The notes beneath the pieces are model-generated. The model saw only the letters and a program-made list of their open reading frames with translations. It searched no databases and was not told the origin of the DNA. Positions 26,473 to 34,717 of a stretch of DNA of 64,000 bases are shown in pieces. Origin of the DNA: an uncultured Cellulomonas sp. (GTDB lineage: Bacteria > Actinomycetota > Actinomycetes > Actinomycetales > Cellulomonadaceae); NCBI RefSeq assembly GCF_947494015.1, contig NZ_CANLTL010000005.1, positions 220,322 to 284,321 of the forward strand. The letters are read 5' to 3'. The position numbers and the translations under genes were made by a program. Numbering within the stretch: position 1 is the first letter of the stretch; each line of letters starts with the position of its first letter.

Positions 26473-27123
26473 GTGGGGGCGTTGGTCAGCGGCAGATGGA
26501 CGAAGTCCGAGCGGACGAAGGCTCTGGCCGCCGAGCTTAAGGGAGCGGGTTTCGCTCGCAGTGGCGCCGACTGGGTGCTGGAGCGTAATGACCTCCGCTG
26601 GATCAGTTTCTTGAGCGTCGTGCGTGACCCCGACGGAGACATCTACGACGTGATGTCCGCGCTTTACAGGGTCGGCGAGAACCAAGAACAGTCGGGCGGC
26701 GATGTGATCTGCCAGTTTGGCGTCGCCGACGTGTTGGGTCTTGACGCACAACTCGCCTACGGACCCGCGACTCCGTCGCCTGACGATCCCCTGATCCGCG
26801 ACGTCCAGACGACACTTCTGCCCTCAATAGAGCGGCATGACACCGCACTCTCCGCCCTGCGCGCCCTCAGTGACGGCGCCATCCGCGAGACCGGATGGCC
26901 GATCAGCAACCCCGCTAGCGCGGTCCTCTCAGGCTGGCACGCAGCGAAGCGCCTGGGGTACCTCGACGAGGTCAACCGCGCGGAACTCATCGTCAGCAGC
27001 ACTGCTTGGGACCGGAGGACACGTCGCTTCATCGAAGAGACCGCTGCAGCGTGGGGTGTCGGGAACCAGCTGGTACCGGGAAGGTCGCCCTCGCGGTGGG
27101 GCTCACTACTCCGAAGGTCTTAG
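26473..27123 (+). CDS. DUF4304-like protein
   Basis: The 216-residue soluble protein starts with GTG at 26473, with GGAGAG 6 bases upstream. The N-terminal part (KALAAELKGAGFARSGADWV, then LERNDLRWISFLSV, about 16-48) resembles DUF4304 proteins, which have the plan K-x-L-x-x-x-GF-(K/R)-x-x-G-x-x-W and a following beta strand. The rest (about 50-216) is helical and not recognised. There is no signal peptide. Members of this group are often found in accessory regions; no activity is established. It is isolated from its neighbours by non-coding DNA. Confidence 0.6.
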   Translation: MGALVSGRWTKSERTKALAAELKGAGFARSGADWVLERNDLRWISFLSVVRDPDGDIYDVMSALYRVGENQEQSGGDVICQFGVADVLGLDAQLAYGPATPSPDDPLIRDVQTTLLPSIERHDTALSALRALSDGAIRETGWPISNPASAVLSGWHAAKRLGYLDEVNRAELIVSSTAWDRRTRRFIEETAAAWGVGNQLVPGRSPSRWGSLLRRS

Positions 27124-27217
27124 CCCGGCGCACCGTGCAGCTCTTGAACGCCACAGTCGGGAGCGCTGTGGCGAGTACGCGCGCAGCGGCAGATCCGGGC
27201 AAGCGGTCAGACGGTGC

Positions 27218-27592
27218 CTAGCGCTTCTCCCAGCCGCCTTCTACGTAGACGGCGCGTGCCCAAACCTCGCCGGGTGCGACCACGGGCAACGACTCACCCT
27301 CGGCCCTCTGTCGATCCTCAAGATTCTTGAAGCTGCCCTTGTGGACGGACGTGAAGCCCCGCTTGCGGAGCTCAGCGGTGGCATCCATTCGCGACTCGGC
27401 ACTTACGAGCACTTCGACTCCGCACCCGTACTCCGATGTCGACGGCCGGTTGTCGTTGATGACGCCAACGTAGAAGACCTGCACCTGCTGGACGATACGC
27501 CACCCCCGTGCCAACTCGCCGTCCCTCACCCCGGTGCCCGACCTTGCGCTCATCGGCATGAGCGTTAAGCCGTCGTCGACGGGTCCGGCCAC
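27218..27592 (-). CDS. hypothetical protein
   Basis: The frame gives up to 124 residues; ATG codons at 27592 and 27559 are possible and neither has a clear ribosome site. The middle reads VQVFYVGVINDNRPSTSEYG, then CGVEVLVSAESRMDATAELR and SVHKGSFKNLED, with alternating strand and helix character typical of a small globular domain. I recognise no family. It is in the same orientation as the resolvase upstream and only 22 bases from it, so it may be cargo or a passenger of the same relic transposon. Confidence 0.45.
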   Translation of the reverse strand: MAGPVDDGLTLMPMSARSGTGVRDGELARGWRIVQQVQVFYVGVINDNRPSTSEYGCGVEVLVSAESRMDATAELRKRGFTSVHKGSFKNLEDRQRAEGESLPVVAPGEVWARAVYVEGGWEKR

Positions 27593-27614
27593 CAGTTGGC
27601 CCTGCCGACTCGGC

Positions 27615-28211
27615 CTACGCCGTGCTATTCGGGAGTCGTGAGGCGCGCGTGGTGGGTGGGCGGTTGAGGGCTCGGTAAATGGTGGTGCGGCTGACGCCGA
27701 GCACGCTCCCGATCTGGGCGACGGTCATTTCCTTCTGCTCGTACATCCGACGTGCCGCTCGGACCTGGTCAGCTGACAGCAAGGAGGGTCTTCCACCGGT
27801 GCGCCCACGCGCTCGGGCCGCCGCCAGACCGGCGTTCGTTCGCTCACGGATGAGGTCGCGTTCGAATTCTGCGAGGGCGGCGAACACGTGGAAGACGAGC
27901 CGGCCGCCGGGGGAGGTGGTGTCGATGGTCTCCTGCAGGGATCGGAACCCGACGCCACGGTCGGCGAGGACCTCCAGCTGGTCGATGAGATGCCGGATGG
28001 AGCGGCCGAGGCGATCCAGACGCCACACGACGAGGGTGTCGCCGGGGCGGAGCTGGTCGAGCAGCTTGTCGAGCTCGGGTCGGTGCTGCAGCGACCCGGA
28101 GATGGTGTCGACGAAGACGCGGTAGCAGCCGGCGTTGGTGAGTGCATCGATCTGGAGCGAGGCGTCCTGGTCGGTGGTGGACACGCGCGCGTACCCGAGG
28201 AGGTGTCCCAT
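27615..28211 (-). CDS. serine resolvase/invertase
   Basis: The 198-residue small serine recombinase has the catalytic Ser in GYARVSTTDQ (about residue 10), the Arg-rich active-site region VVWRLDRLGRSIRHLIDQL (about 62-80), the long E helix (EFERDLIRERTNAGLAAARA, about 115-134) and a C-terminal helix-turn-helix (TVAQIGSVLGVSRTTIYRAL, about 162-181). It catalyses site-specific recombination at a res or inversion site that I could not identify. The downstream order ATPase-resolvase on the minus strand recalls tniB and tniR of Tn402/Tn5053-type transposons. Confidence 0.9.
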   Translation of the reverse strand: MGHLLGYARVSTTDQDASLQIDALTNAGCYRVFVDTISGSLQHRPELDKLLDQLRPGDTLVVWRLDRLGRSIRHLIDQLEVLADRGVGFRSLQETIDTTSPGGRLVFHVFAALAEFERDLIRERTNAGLAAARARGRTGGRPSLLSADQVRAARRMYEQKEMTVAQIGSVLGVSRTTIYRALNRPPTTRASRLPNSTA

Positions 28212-28371
28212 CGGCCGACCGTACCGAAACTCGTGCGGTTGGGGGAGTGGCGCGACGTAGAAAGTGGCACTGAGTTACGCACCTAGGGACGGGTCGCGGC
28301 GCCTCGTAACGAGGTTGTGGCTTTCATCGCTAGGTGGCGGCGTGTTGTGCTCGCTGAGTGGCGGGGCGGTG

Positions 28372-29154
28372 TCAGGTCACGCCGATGACCAAGGTGCTCT
28401 GTGCTGCCTCTATGACGTCGTTGGTGATGGTCTGGAGCTTGTTGATCTTCAGCACGCGCTCGATCTGAGGGAAGAGGCGTTCGAGAAGCCGGAAGTTCCC
28501 TCGGGTGACGCGGGCGATGGCGGCGATGGCTTGGGCGTCGGTGAAGTCGTCGGGGTCGAGTGTCTTGCCGAGTTCGCGCCAGTGCCGCTGGAGGACGAAG
28601 AGCAGCTCGTCGTTGCCCAGGGGGCGGTAGTGATGGGCGAAGCCGACTCGGCTGTAGAACTGGGGGTAGTGGCTGAACTGCTTCTCCAGGCCGGGCATGC
28701 CGATGAGGATGACGGCGATGTTGTCGCGGTCGTATCGATCGCGGAGCAGCTCGAGCGCGGTCGGGCTGAGCCGTTCGGACTCGTCGACGATGATGAGCTG
28801 GACGTAGTTCTTGGGTCGCCAGGTCACCGCGGCGCCGTCCACGTGCTGCTGGATGCAGATGTTGGTCCGCGAGATCGCCAGGTTCAGGTCATCCCGCAGG
28901 AGACGGGGCGTTGTGAGGACCCCGGGGGTGTAGACGACGGTGCGGCTCTTGGCGAGGGCGGCGTAGATCTTGGCGTCGGTCTCGGAGCGTGGGCCCCAGT
29001 CGGTGAGCAGGTCATGGGCCTTGTCCCAGTGGGCGTAGCGGCGGGCGGAGACGGTCTTGCCGACGCCGGCGGCCCCGAAGCACAGGCCGATGGTGTGGCC
29101 GTGTCGTACGGAGTCGGCGAACTCGGTGAAGCGGCGGTGCTCATTGTCGCTACA
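28372..29154 (-). CDS. TniB/MuB-like transposition ATPase lacking a normal start
   Basis: About 260 residues of an AAA ATPase. The Walker A motif is GLCFGAAGVGKT (near residue 20), Walker B is QLIIVDESERLS and the sensor-like region is AVILIGMPGLEKQFSHYPQF. The protein resembles TniB/TnsC/MuB-type target-selection ATPases more than IS21 IstB. The frame reads back from NEHRRFTEFAD to CSDNEH and then to the TAG that ends the upstream ACT-domain gene, with no ATG, GTG or TTG. GGGAGG lies directly before TGT at 29154, and an ATG at 29144 is in another frame. A small mutation has probably destroyed the start, so expression is doubtful. No transposase (tniA) is adjacent. Confidence 0.7.
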   Translation of the reverse strand, partial: CSDNEHRRFTEFADSVRHGHTIGLCFGAAGVGKTVSARRYAHWDKAHDLLTDWGPRSETDAKIYAALAKSRTVVYTPGVLTTPRLLRDDLNLAISRTNICIQQHVDGAAVTWRPKNYVQLIIVDESERLSPTALELLRDRYDRDNIAVILIGMPGLEKQFSHYPQFYSRVGFAHHYRPLGNDELLFVLQRHWRELGKTLDPDDFTDAQAIAAIARVTRGNFRLLERLFPQIERVLKINKLQTITNDVIEAAQSTLVIGVT

Positions 29155-29193
29155 CCTCCCTAGAGCAGCCGGCTGCTTGCGCCGCAGGGCCGA

Positions 29194-29535
29194 CTATGTG
29201 GCGATGGTTGTCGAGGTGCGCGTGTCGGGCAGAGGCCGAGCCGTCGCGCAGAGCACCGGGACAGCGTTGGCAACGCTCCGACGTACGGTCTCCACCGTGG
29301 TGGGCCCCAGTGAGCACTCCAAAGTGATCTGTGCTGTCTCGTCGGGCGTCGTGTCGTACTGCAGGCGATGGACGAGGACCCGGCGCGAGTGCAGGACCGA
29401 GAGGACCTTGAGGAGTCCCGCGGTGCCGTGGCTCGCGGCGAGGTGGATGACGAGCTCATCGGAGGGCACGTCGTACGCGCGGTCGCCGGCCGCAGGCACG
29501 ACCTGCTCCCCGGCTCGGGCCGGGCGCCGTTCCAC
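29194..29535 (-). CDS. ACT-like domain protein in an ABC transporter operon
   Basis: The 113-residue protein has a non-conserved head and a compact domain from about residue 28: LVIHLAASHGTAGLLKVLSV, LHSRRVLVHRLQYD and AQITLECSLGPTTVETVRRS. The strand-helix-strand-strand-helix-strand pattern with a G-x-L-x-x-V-L turn is that of ACT regulatory domains such as the small subunit of acetolactate synthase. It starts at GTG 29535, 5 bases after the stop of the ABC ATPase gene, so it is the last gene of that operon. A link between an ACT fold and an FtsX-type exporter is unusual. No amino acid biosynthesis gene is nearby. Confidence 0.6.
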   Translation of the reverse strand: MERRPARAGEQVVPAAGDRAYDVPSDELVIHLAASHGTAGLLKVLSVLHSRRVLVHRLQYDTTPDETAQITLECSLGPTTVETVRRSVANAVPVLCATARPLPDTRTSTTIAT

Positions 29536-29540
29536 CGCGG

Positions 29541-30230
29541 TCAGGCGTGAGCGGAGTCGAGGACCGACGCGGCGCGGCCGTCGCGCATCTCGACGATGGC
29601 GTCCGCGGTGTCGAGGTGGTCGTGGTCGTGGGTGACCAGGACGGTGGCGGTGCCTCGTTCCCGGGTCAGGGTGGTGATCAGGTCCAGAACGGCGGCGCCG
29701 CGCTCGTGATCCAGGGCGCTGGTCGGTTCGTCGACGAGGAGGACCTCAGGGTTGTTCATCAGTGCGCGGGCGATGTTGACGCGCTGGCGTTGACCACCGG
29801 AGAGCTGGTGTGGCCGGCGGTCGGCTTCCTTCTCCAGCCCGACTGCGACGAGGAGCTCCCGGGCCCGGTCCCGCGCCGCTGCTGGTGGGGTGCCGTCGAT
29901 GTGGGCCATCACCTGCAGCTGCTCGACGGCGGTGAGTGAGCCCAGCAGGTTGGGCTGCTGGAACACGATGCCGATCAGGGTCCGGCGCAGCCGAGTGAGG
30001 GCGTCGCGGTCGAGGTCGGCGGTAGGGGTACCTGCGACGGTGACCGTGCCCTGGTCGGGGCTGATGAGGGTCGCTGCGACAGCCAGGAGGCTGGACTTGC
30101 CCGAGCCCGACGGGCCGACGACGGCGGTGACCGTCCCGCTGGGCACGGTCAAGGTGACGTGGTCGAGGGCGACGAGGCGCCCTGCGCCGTCGGGGTAGGT
30201 GAGGGTGATGTCGGTCAGGTGCAGGCTCAT
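29541..30230 (-). CDS. ABC transporter ATP-binding protein (MacB/LolD type)
   Basis: The 229-residue protein has all nucleotide-binding motifs: Walker A GPSGSGKSS (about 39-47), Q-loop FQQPN (about 94), signature LSGGQRQRVNIARAL (about 142-156), Walker B VLLVDEPTSALD (about 164-175) and switch His VLVTHDHDHL (about 197). It energises the FtsX-like permease whose stop overlaps its ATG by four bases. The class exports lipophilic substrates, peptides or acts on envelope enzymes. Confidence 0.92.
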   Translation of the reverse strand: MSLHLTDITLTYPDGAGRLVALDHVTLTVPSGTVTAVVGPSGSGKSSLLAVAATLISPDQGTVTVAGTPTADLDRDALTRLRRTLIGIVFQQPNLLGSLTAVEQLQVMAHIDGTPPAAARDRARELLVAVGLEKEADRRPHQLSGGQRQRVNIARALMNNPEVLLVDEPTSALDHERGAAVLDLITTLTRERGTATVLVTHDHDHLDTADAIVEMRDGRAASVLDSAHA

Positions 30231-31324
30231 CGGGCACTCCCAAGCGCGGTCAGGGGGTCGACGGACGTGATCTGGCGGATGGACAGGGCGGCGCCGGCGG
30301 CGCCGAGGACGACCATCACGGCGGCCGGGAGCAGGACGGTGGCGGGGTCCAGGACGAACGGCACCGAGCCTTGGACGAGCGCGCCGAGCCCAGCGGCGAT
30401 GGCCGTTCCCAGGGCGGTCCCCAAGACGAGCAGCACCACCGCTTGACCGAGCGCGTCGCGCAGCAGGTAGCGGGTGGAGGCCCCGAGCGCCTTCAGGACC
30501 GCGACGTCGCCGGAGCGCTGGATCGTCCAGACCATGAAGAACGCTCCGATGACCAGAGCGGAGATCGCGAACAGGAACCCGCGCATCAGCTGCAGTGAGC
30601 CGTTCTCTTCACTGAACGACCCGATCGCCGACGCGGTGGCGCCCAGTGGGAGGGTCTTCGTGCCGAGTTGGTCGTCCGCCGCGGCGAGGTCCGTGCCGTC
30701 GATATCGGGGGCGATCAGGGCCACGACGGTGGCGACCTGCGTGCTCGGGTCATCAGCGCGCAGGAGCGGCTGGGTGTCGGTGAGATCCGCCCACACCACG
30801 GGGGTGTGGCTGTAGGAGCCCTCCCCGGCGATCGCTCCGACGACCAGATCGTGGCCCGCGGCGGTGACCTTGTCACCGGCCTGGGCGTCGAGCGCTTCGG
30901 CGGCGCCCACCGACAGCACGACGGTCCCTGCCTCGAGTGCCGTGCCGGCGTCTGTCTCTGGTAGCAGCGGTGAAGCTGGGCGGACCCCGAAGACCGACAC
31001 GGCGGCCGTCCGCTCCTCGTGCTCGACGCGGGTGGTCACGATCGCCAGCGGCTCGGCGGCCTCCACACCCGGGACCTGCGCCCACTGCTCCCACGCCTCG
31101 GCCTCGAGGGTGGAGTCTGAGAACGACACGTCGCCGTCCTCGAGCGGGGCGGCGAAGGCCAGGTGGTCGGCCGGCAGGTCCAGGACGGCTGAGGTGTTCT
31201 CCCTACCCAAGCCGGCCGTCAGGCCCGAGAGCATGACGACGAGCATGGTGATCAGGATGATCACCACGCCCATGAGCGTGAACCGGCCCCGCGCGAAGCG
31301 CAGGTCTCTCCAGGCGACGAACAC
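30227..31324 (-). CDS. FtsX/MacB-like ABC permease
   Basis: The 365-residue protein has one N-terminal helix (about 14-36), a large extracytoplasmic domain (about 40-235) and three C-terminal helices (about 248-350) with the FtsX core VLKALGASTRYLLRDALGQA. The GTG start at 31324 has AAGGGA upstream and gives the typical VAWRDLRFARGRFTLMG start of DevC-like permeases. The first gene of a three-gene operon (permease, ATPase, ACT protein), it is divergent from a two-component system at 31499, which probably regulates it. Confidence 0.88.
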   Translation of the reverse strand: MFVAWRDLRFARGRFTLMGVVIILITMLVVMLSGLTAGLGRENTSAVLDLPADHLAFAAPLEDGDVSFSDSTLEAEAWEQWAQVPGVEAAEPLAIVTTRVEHEERTAAVSVFGVRPASPLLPETDAGTALEAGTVVLSVGAAEALDAQAGDKVTAAGHDLVVGAIAGEGSYSHTPVVWADLTDTQPLLRADDPSTQVATVVALIAPDIDGTDLAAADDQLGTKTLPLGATASAIGSFSEENGSLQLMRGFLFAISALVIGAFFMVWTIQRSGDVAVLKALGASTRYLLRDALGQAVVLLVLGTALGTAIAAGLGALVQGSVPFVLDPATVLLPAAVMVVLGAAGAALSIRQITSVDPLTALGSAR

Positions 31325-31498
31325 GTCGCGTCCCTTCTGTCTGCGGTGACGACCGGCAGGTCGACTCCCACAGCGTGCGCCGCGCGGAGCGGCCACCGCA
31401 TCGCGCCCCAGAGGGCTCCTGCGACGCCGCAGGGGTGAGGGTCCGCTCAACCTTTTGAGCGATGGCCCCGGGTCGAGCGCGACCTACGCTGAGTGGAC

Positions 31499-32734
31499 GT
31501 GAACCCCCTGGACCCGACCTCGCTGTCGCCCGTGCTGCGCACGCTGCGCGGGTTCCTGCACGCCTTGGTCGGGGTGCTCCTGCTCGTCGTGGTCGTGCGC
31601 GCCATGCGCCCGACGGGCAGCAGCCCTTCCCTCGGCATCGTGTGGGCCGCTGCGGCGATGGCCGTGATCTACGCGGCCGGCGCACTGATGCCGGTGGTCA
31701 AGCGGTCCGTCCACGCTGCCGCCGTGTGGCTGGCGGTGCTGCTCGCCGCCTGGCTCTGGCTGGTGATCTTGACCCCGGACGCGGTGTGGCTCGCATTCCC
31801 CCTGTTCTTCCTCGAGCTCCACCTGGCTGGCCGCTGGGGTCTACCGGCCGTGGTCGTGACGACCCTGGTCGCGGTCGGTGGGACCGCGTGGCACGCTGAC
31901 GGTCCGCAGATGGGTGGCGTCCTGGGGCCGGCCATCGGCGCCGCGGTCGTGGTGGCTACGGTGCGCGGGTACGAGGCGCTGCACCGCGAGAGCGACCAGC
32001 GGCGGCTCCTGATTGCCGAGCTGACCGCCACCCGCAACGACCTCGCCCACGCCGAGCGCGCCGCCGGTGTCCTCGCCGAACGAGAACGCCTCGCCCGAGA
32101 GATCCACGACACCCTGGCGCAAGGGCTGTCCAGCATTCAGCTGCTCCTGCGGGCGGCCGAGCGCACCATTCACTCCGACCCCGACACCGCTCGCCAGCAG
32201 GTCGTCACCGCCCGCGAGGCGGCGGTGACGAACCTGGCCGAGGCCCGTCGCTTCGTCCATGACTGGACGCCACCAGACCTGGAGTCCGGCTCACTGCGCC
32301 ACGCCTTGGAACAGCTCTGCCAGCGGACCACGGCCAGCAGCGGCATCCCCGTAGACCTCACCGTGTCCGGCACAGTCGTCCCGCTGCCCACCGGGCACGA
32401 GGTCGCCCTCCTACGCGTCGCCCAGCAAGCGATCGCGAACGCGATCCAGCACGCCGACGCACACCACATCCACCTCACGCTCAGCTACATGGACACCGAG
32501 ATCGTCCTCGACGCGGTCGACGACGGACGCGGCTTCGACAACGCGTACAGCGGCGCCGTGCCCGCCCCCATCGGCACGCGCGACGGGTCGGACGGCAACG
32601 GCGCACGCGGCTTCGGGCTGGCAGCGATGCGCGCCCGCGCGGCTGCGCTCAACGGCACCCTCGCCATCGAGTCCGCGGCCGGTCGCGGGACCGCGGTAGC
32701 CGTGACCCTGCCCCTGCCCGGTGGGCAGCGATGA
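31499..32734 (+). CDS. NarL-type sensor histidine kinase
   Basis: The protein of about 411 residues has an N-terminal membrane block of about five helices (to about 155), a short coiled coil, a HisKA_3 dimerisation domain with ERERLAREIHDTLAQGLSSI (phosphoacceptor His about 199) and a HATPase_c domain (N box AIANAIQHADAHHI, G box DDGRGF, and GARGFGLAAMRARAAALNG). GTG codons at 31493 and 31499 are both in frame; a -10-like TACGCT at 31485-31490 puts a leaderless start at 31499. It phosphorylates the response regulator encoded next, whose ATG overlaps the stop by four bases. The signal is unknown. Confidence 0.9.
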   Translation: MNPLDPTSLSPVLRTLRGFLHALVGVLLLVVVVRAMRPTGSSPSLGIVWAAAAMAVIYAAGALMPVVKRSVHAAAVWLAVLLAAWLWLVILTPDAVWLAFPLFFLELHLAGRWGLPAVVVTTLVAVGGTAWHADGPQMGGVLGPAIGAAVVVATVRGYEALHRESDQRRLLIAELTATRNDLAHAERAAGVLAERERLAREIHDTLAQGLSSIQLLLRAAERTIHSDPDTARQQVVTAREAAVTNLAEARRFVHDWTPPDLESGSLRHALEQLCQRTTASSGIPVDLTVSGTVVPLPTGHEVALLRVAQQAIANAIQHADAHHIHLTLSYMDTEIVLDAVDDGRGFDNAYSGAVPAPIGTRDGSDGNGARGFGLAAMRARAAALNGTLAIESAAGRGTAVAVTLPLPGGQR

Positions 32735-33369
32735 CGGCTGAGGCCGAGGTCCGCATCGTGATCGCCGACGATCATCCCGTCGTCCGGGCCGGCCTGCGCG
32801 CGGTGCTGCAGACTGAGCCCGGCTTCGTCGTCGTCGCGGAATGCTCCACCGCCGAGCAGGCAGTCCAGCGCTGCGCCGCCGGCGACGCTGACGTCGTGCT
32901 CATGGATCTGCAGTTCGGAGCCGGCATGGGAGGCACGGCAGCAACCGCTGCGATCACACAGACGCCCGGCGCGCCTCGGGTGGTCATCCTCACCACCTAC
33001 GACTCCGACGCGGACGTCATGGCCGCGATCGACGCAGGTGCCTCCGGATACCTGCTCAAGGACGCACCACCCGAGGAGCTGGCGGTCGCAGTCCGCACCG
33101 CCGCAGCGGGCGGGTCAGCCCTCGCACCTGCGATCGCCACCCGACTGCTCGAACGCCTCCGCGCTCCAGGAGTCGGACTCAGCCCCCGCGAGCTCGAGGT
33201 GCTCCAGCTCGTCGCTGAAGGACTGTCTAACCAGCAGATCAGCCAACGGCTCTTCCTCAGCCAAGCGACCATCAAGACCCACCTGGCCCACGTCTACGCG
33301 AAACTCGACGTCGACTCCCGCAGCGCCGCCGTCGCTACCGCGACCAAGCGCGGCATCTTGCGCCGCTGA
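32731..33369 (+). CDS. NarL/LuxR-family response regulator
   Basis: The 212-residue protein has a receiver domain (acidic pair VIADDHP about 12, phosphoacceptor Asp in DVVLMDLQFG about 57, Thr in VILTTYDS about 85, Lys in YLLKDAPPEEL about 107) and a LuxR-type DNA-binding domain (LSPRELEVLQLVAEGLSNQQ, about 150, with SQATIKTHLAHVYAKL). It is co-transcribed with its kinase. The target is probably the divergent ABC operon at 29194-31324; this is inferred from position. Confidence 0.92.
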   Translation: MTAEAEVRIVIADDHPVVRAGLRAVLQTEPGFVVVAECSTAEQAVQRCAAGDADVVLMDLQFGAGMGGTAATAAITQTPGAPRVVILTTYDSDADVMAAIDAGASGYLLKDAPPEELAVAVRTAAAGGSALAPAIATRLLERLRAPGVGLSPRELEVLQLVAEGLSNQQISQRLFLSQATIKTHLAHVYAKLDVDSRSAAVATATKRGILRR

Positions 33370-33453
33370 GCGGCCCAAGTACCACGACGGTGGCTCGAGC
33401 AGCCCGCCACTTGAGCAGAAAGTTCCCCGCCATAGAACGGCGAAGACCACAAC

Positions 33454-34113
33454 GTGGCCATCGGCGCTGGTCTAGTCGCTGGGGCGAGCGTGCTCATCAG
33501 TGGCCCAGGCGCCACCAGCGATCTCCGCGTCGGGGCGGCCCTGATAGCGGCTGCCTGCCTGTGCTGGGCAGTCGACAACAGCGTCACGGCTGAGCTTGAT
33601 GAGCTCGCGCCCGCGCATGTCACCCTCGCCAAGGGGGTGGTTGCCGGTGGTGCGAACACCGTCATCGGTGTGGTGCTCGCCGACCCGCCCGGCCTGGTGA
33701 CCGTTGGAGCGGCCTTGCTCGTGGGTGCGCTCGGTTACGGCATCTCGATCACGCTGTGGGTCGCTGGGGCCAGGGATCTGGGAGCGGCACGGGCGCAGGT
33801 CGTGTTCGCGACCGCGCCCTTCCTCGGCGCCGTGATCGCGTGGACGGTGTTCGGCGAGCCGGCAGCGCCGACGACGCTGCTGGCCCTGGTCATCGCCGCT
33901 GTGGGTGTCGCGCTGGTGTCCCGCTCAGATCACACCCACCTCCACGTCCACGAAGCCGTGGAGCATCACCACGAGCACGTGCACGACGACGGGCACCACG
34001 ACCATGACCACCCCAGCGGGGCCGTCGGACGCCATCAGCACGCGCACACCCACGCACGGGCCGTCCACGACCACCCGCACGTACCCGACCTGCATCACCG
34101 TCACAGCCACTGA
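33454..34113 (+). CDS. 5'-truncated EamA/DMT transporter with a His-rich tail
   Basis: The 219-residue frame covers about the last two thirds of a two-domain EamA transporter: one helix remaining from the first domain (VAIGAGLVAGASVLI), then a full second domain (AALIAAACLCWAVDNSVTAE to ALVIAAVGVALVSRS). The usual first four helices (about 100-130 residues) are missing, and upstream DNA to 33370 does not encode them. After the last helix comes a tail of about 65 residues with more than 20 histidines (for example HDHDHPSGAVGRHQHAHTHA), as in metal-linked DMT proteins. The GTG start has no good ribosome site. The truncated form is probably inactive; the full gene would fit nickel, cobalt or zinc transport. 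Confidence 0.7.
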   Translation: MAIGAGLVAGASVLISGPGATSDLRVGAALIAAACLCWAVDNSVTAELDELAPAHVTLAKGVVAGGANTVIGVVLADPPGLVTVGAALLVGALGYGISITLWVAGARDLGAARAQVVFATAPFLGAVIAWTVFGEPAAPTTLLALVIAAVGVALVSRSDHTHLHVHEAVEHHHEHVHDDGHHDHDHPSGAVGRHQHAHTHARAVHDHPHVPDLHHRHSH

Positions 34114-34430
34114 GGGACGTCACCGCGCAGGACGGTCGACGGCGGACATCGCTGCACGCCTGGCCGGGTCCGGTCGTCTCGAGGTCAGAGGCGGAGCTTG
34201 CCACTGCGGGTGTGCAGGGTCGGTCGTGCCCGGATAGACACGGTCCCGCGCGGGCGCTGTGAGGCTTCGAGATGGACGCTTGAAACTTCTGCGGAAGGCG
34301 CTTCGCGGGGGACTGTGCTGGCAAGTGGCGCGTGGCATCCTTGATCTGCGAGCCAGGCAAACGAGCGGCGCAGCGACGGCGAGTGTTCTGCCCGGGCGCC
34401 GCTCCACCGCAGCGAACCGATGGAGGTGAC
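34114..34430. other. intergenic, no gene seen
   Basis: The stretch between the truncated EamA gene and the 51-residue ORF holds no frame with a ribosome site or recognisable domain. It is bounded on the right by GGAGGT at 34422-34427, the ribosome site of the next ORF. Confidence 0.4.
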
Positions 34431-34586
34431 GTGAGCGATCACCACAAAGCACGTGGCGCATCCCGGGCGCCGGTGGATATCCAGTCGATCGCGCTGGCGG
34501 TGTACGTACTTGTCGGCGACAGCGTTAACGATTCGGAGTTCGACGATCACGTCACCGCGGCCATCGCCGCCCACGCGACCCGCTAG
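34431..34586 (+). CDS. 51-residue hypothetical protein
   Basis: GTG 34431 with a strong GGAGGT site 4 bases upstream. The product (VSDHHKARGASRAPVDIQSI, ALAVYVLVGDSVNDSEFDDH, then a short tail) is predicted to be mainly helical and is not recognised. The start of the ORF looks genuine; the short length may reflect truncation of a larger gene, as the surrounding DNA is full of relics. Confidence 0.4.
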   Translation: MSDHHKARGASRAPVDIQSIALAVYVLVGDSVNDSEFDDHVTAAIAAHATR

Positions 34587-34717
34587 AACAGGTTGACCCG
34601 CGGCCTCATCGAAAACAGGCGTCCGGCGGCCGAGCGACTCGTGCGGGCCACGCGTCGTTCCCCTCACCGGATGACAACGCCGATTGTGGGTCGCGTGCCA
34701 GCGGTTCCTTGCCGTAG

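Noticed and set aside
25875..26642. A 255-codon minus-strand frame
   Set aside because: The product is Ser/Arg-rich, has no domain and overlaps the better supported 46-residue peptide in another frame and the start of the DUF4304-like gene.
28264..29163. A 299-codon plus-strand frame
   Set aside because: It is the complement of the TniB-like ATPase, which has Walker motifs; the plus product is Val/Gly/Asp-rich with no recognisable domain.
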